In this document: positions 6,409 to 7,461 of the stretch, piece by piece
Layout of the letters: each line of letters opens with the position of its first letter
Numbering within the stretch: the stretch's first letter is position 1
Assembly (NCBI GenBank): GCA_021788565.1
Contig: JAJYKO010000246.1
Span: forward strand, 1 to 7,461
Reading direction: 5' to 3'
Length of the DNA: 7,461 bases
DNA from: Chloroflexota bacterium
GTDB lineage: Bacteria; Chloroflexota; UBA6077
Made by a program: the position numbers and the translations under genes
The notes under the pieces: generated by a model
Database searches by the model: none
The model's input: only the letters and a program-made list of their open reading frames with translations
Told to the model about the DNA's origin: nothing

Positions 6409-7341
6409 ATGTCTAAGGAAAGCATGCCGCCGGAAACCGAGGAGTTGTCAAGAAGGCACTTCCTGGTAGGAGCAGGGAAGCTCTTCGTGGGCGCCGCGGT
6501 GGGTGCGGCGGGGCTCAGCGCCGTAGCGTGCGGGCAAGCAGCTCAACAAGCGCCTAAGGCAGCAGCCGCGGCAGCCCCAACAGCAGCCGCCACCACAGCC
6601 CCCGCGGCGGCAGCCCCTGCTGCCCCAACGGCGATGCCCGTGGCAGCGAGCTCGGCTCCCACGATCCCGGCGTGGCCGTGGCCTTACACGAAACTGGACC
6701 CGCAAGAGGTGGCGCAGGCTGCGTATGATGGCTTCTATAAAGGGGCCTGCATGTATGGAGCATTCAACGCGATCGTCGGCACATTGCAGAAGCAGGTCGG
6801 ATACCCATTCACCATGATCCCCACCGACATGAGCAGGTACGGCGAGGGTGGAGTAGCTGGCTGGGCAACCCTGTGCGGGGCACTGAACGGGTCGTCCGCC
6901 GCGATAAACCTCGTGACCAAAGACTACTCCCCTTTGGTAGACGAGTTGATGAGCTGGTATAGCACCACGGCCCTGCCGACCTTCACCCCGGCCAATCCGA
7001 AAGTGAAGATCTCGGCCACCAGCGTCTCCGATTCCCCCCTGTGCCACGTCTCAGTCACGGAGTGGTGCAAGGCATCGGGAGCGAAGTCGGAGTCCCCGGA
7101 GCGCGCGGAGCGGTGCGCGAGGGTCGCGGCGAGCGTGGCATCACATGCCGTTGAGCTGCTGAATACCAAACTAGCGGGCGGGACGATCCCCGCGGCCACT
7201 CTGGCAGCATCCGTCAAGACGTGCGGCACCTGCCATCTCAAGGGCGGCACAATCGAGAACGCACGCGGGAAGATGGACTGCGTGCAGTGCCACACCCCTC
7301 AGCAGCTGAAGTCTGATCCGGCCCACCCTCCAGTGCAGTAG
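6409..7341 (+). CDS. Exported dihaem c-type cytochrome, split-Soret cytochrome c-like
   Basis: Predicted extracytoplasmic electron-transfer protein of 310 residues. A Tat signal is visible (SRRHFLV at 14-20, then a hydrophobic stretch at about 25-40) ending at AVAC-41, a possible lipobox for membrane anchoring. An Ala/Pro/Thr-rich linker spans about 42-85. The core (about 95-190) resembles split-Soret cytochrome c and the C_GCAxxG_C_C family: KGACMYGAFNAIVG around C114, PTDMSRYGEGGVAGW (138-152) and LCGALNG with C156. Further cysteines are C212 (in CH), C220 and C236. The C-terminus has two haem-attachment motifs, CGTCH (272-276) and CVQCH (291-295). Split-Soret proteins of sulfate reducers are dihaem dimers with a poorly defined physiological partner. 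ATG 6409 has GGAGG 4 nt upstream. No cytochrome maturation gene is nearby. The haem sites are certain; the family assignment is from remembered motifs. Confidence 0.85.
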   Translation: MSKESMPPETEELSRRHFLVGAGKLFVGAAVGAAGLSAVACGQAAQQAPKAAAAAAPTAAATTAPAAAAPAAPTAMPVAASSAPTIPAWPWPYTKLDPQEVAQAAYDGFYKGACMYGAFNAIVGTLQKQVGYPFTMIPTDMSRYGEGGVAGWATLCGALNGSSAAINLVTKDYSPLVDELMSWYSTTALPTFTPANPKVKISATSVSDSPLCHVSVTEWCKASGAKSESPERAERCARVAASVASHAVELLNTKLAGGTIPAATLAASVKTCGTCHLKGGTIENARGKMDCVQCHTPQQLKSDPAHPPVQ

Positions 7342-7367
7342 CCGCACCCTTCCAGTGGCCGCACCCT
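7336..7367. repeat. Tandem repeat overlapping the cytochrome stop codon
   Basis: CAGTAGCCGCACCCT (7336-7350) recurs as CAGTGGCCGCACCCT (7353-7367), one mismatch in 15 with a 17-bp period. The mismatch converts the TAG stop (7339-7341) in the first copy to TGG in the second. A more degenerate unit precedes them (GCCCACCCTCCAGTG, 7321-7335), so the last codons of the gene may derive from the same repeat. Either copy can pair with the right arm at 7427-7440. Confidence 0.6.
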
Positions 7368-7440
7368 GCGGATGCGCGTCCTCGTTGAGGAGCACCCAGC
7401 CCTCCCACGAGGACGCGCAGGCGTGAAGGGTGCGGCCACT
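7354..7440 (+). repeat. 87-bp imperfect palindrome after the cytochrome gene
   Basis: The outer arms AGTGGCCGCACCCT (7354-7367) and AGGGTGCGGCCACT (7427-7440) are exact. The inner arms TGCGCGTCCTCGT (7373-7385) and ACGAGGACGCGCA (7407-7419) are also exact. They are joined by a short asymmetric internal loop that may add about 3 pairs, and capped by a 21-nt loop. About 27 perfect pairs make it the strongest structure in the window. It begins 12 nt after the stop codon and could end or protect the transcript. The following CACTTGATTCTGCT is only mildly T-rich. A mobile palindromic repeat is an alternative. Confidence 0.65.
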
Positions 7441-7461
7441 TGATTCTGCTCCCCATCAGCG

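Overview
The window is about 60% GC, contains no rRNA, tRNA or CRISPR, and looks chromosomal. The best lineage guess is Chloroflexota (green non-sulfur bacteria and relatives). This is inferred from the last gene, whose exported protein has an Ala/Pro/Thr-rich linker straight after its probable lipobox cysteine, a style common in that phylum. An HspR-type heat-shock regulator also fits. No taxonomic marker gene is present.

Positions 1-4625 form a compact heat-shock module. A small heat-shock protein (hsp20, minus strand) is divergent from a plus-strand operon: a zinc-finger-less DnaJ/CbpA-type co-chaperone, the MerR-family repressor HspR, and the disaggregase ClpB. The 176-bp divergent region carries a sigma70-type promoter on each strand (TTGACT-N17-TATGTT for hsp20; TTGACA-N17-TAGAAT for dnaJ). 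A good match to the HspR operator (HAIR, consensus CTTGAGT-N7-ACTCAAG) lies on the dnaJ promoter, and a weaker HAIR-like site lies behind the hsp20 promoter. This suggests autoregulation: HspR would repress its own operon, and perhaps hsp20, in unstressed cells. Together the genes cover holding of unfolded proteins (Hsp20), recruitment of DnaK (DnaJ) and disaggregation (ClpB). dnaK and grpE are not in the window. A perfect 8-bp inverted repeat with HAIR-like half-sites lies between hspR and clpB.

Positions 4626-4950 are non-coding. They hold five G-runs compatible with a quadruplex, two matching C-rich tracts, degenerate intergenic palindrome-like sequence and a candidate promoter. Next comes a DUF2085 polytopic membrane protein with a conserved cysteine motif (4951-5724), then a probable 74-residue hypothetical protein (5825-6049).

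Positions 6050-6408 are non-coding but structured: a perfect 16-bp hairpin, an 18-bp palindrome, and a leader with nested inverted repeats plus a tandem duplication. They precede a gene for an exported dihaem protein resembling split-Soret cytochrome c (6409-7341), with a Tat signal, a probable lipoprotein anchor, a C_GCAxxG_C_C-type domain and two CXXCH sites. Its stop codon lies in a short tandem duplication that feeds into an 87-bp imperfect palindrome at the right edge.

Nothing here is certainly a new system. The least explained parts are the regulatory DNA around the cytochrome, the palindrome after it, and the hairpins in the hsp20 leader and the hspR-clpB gap.
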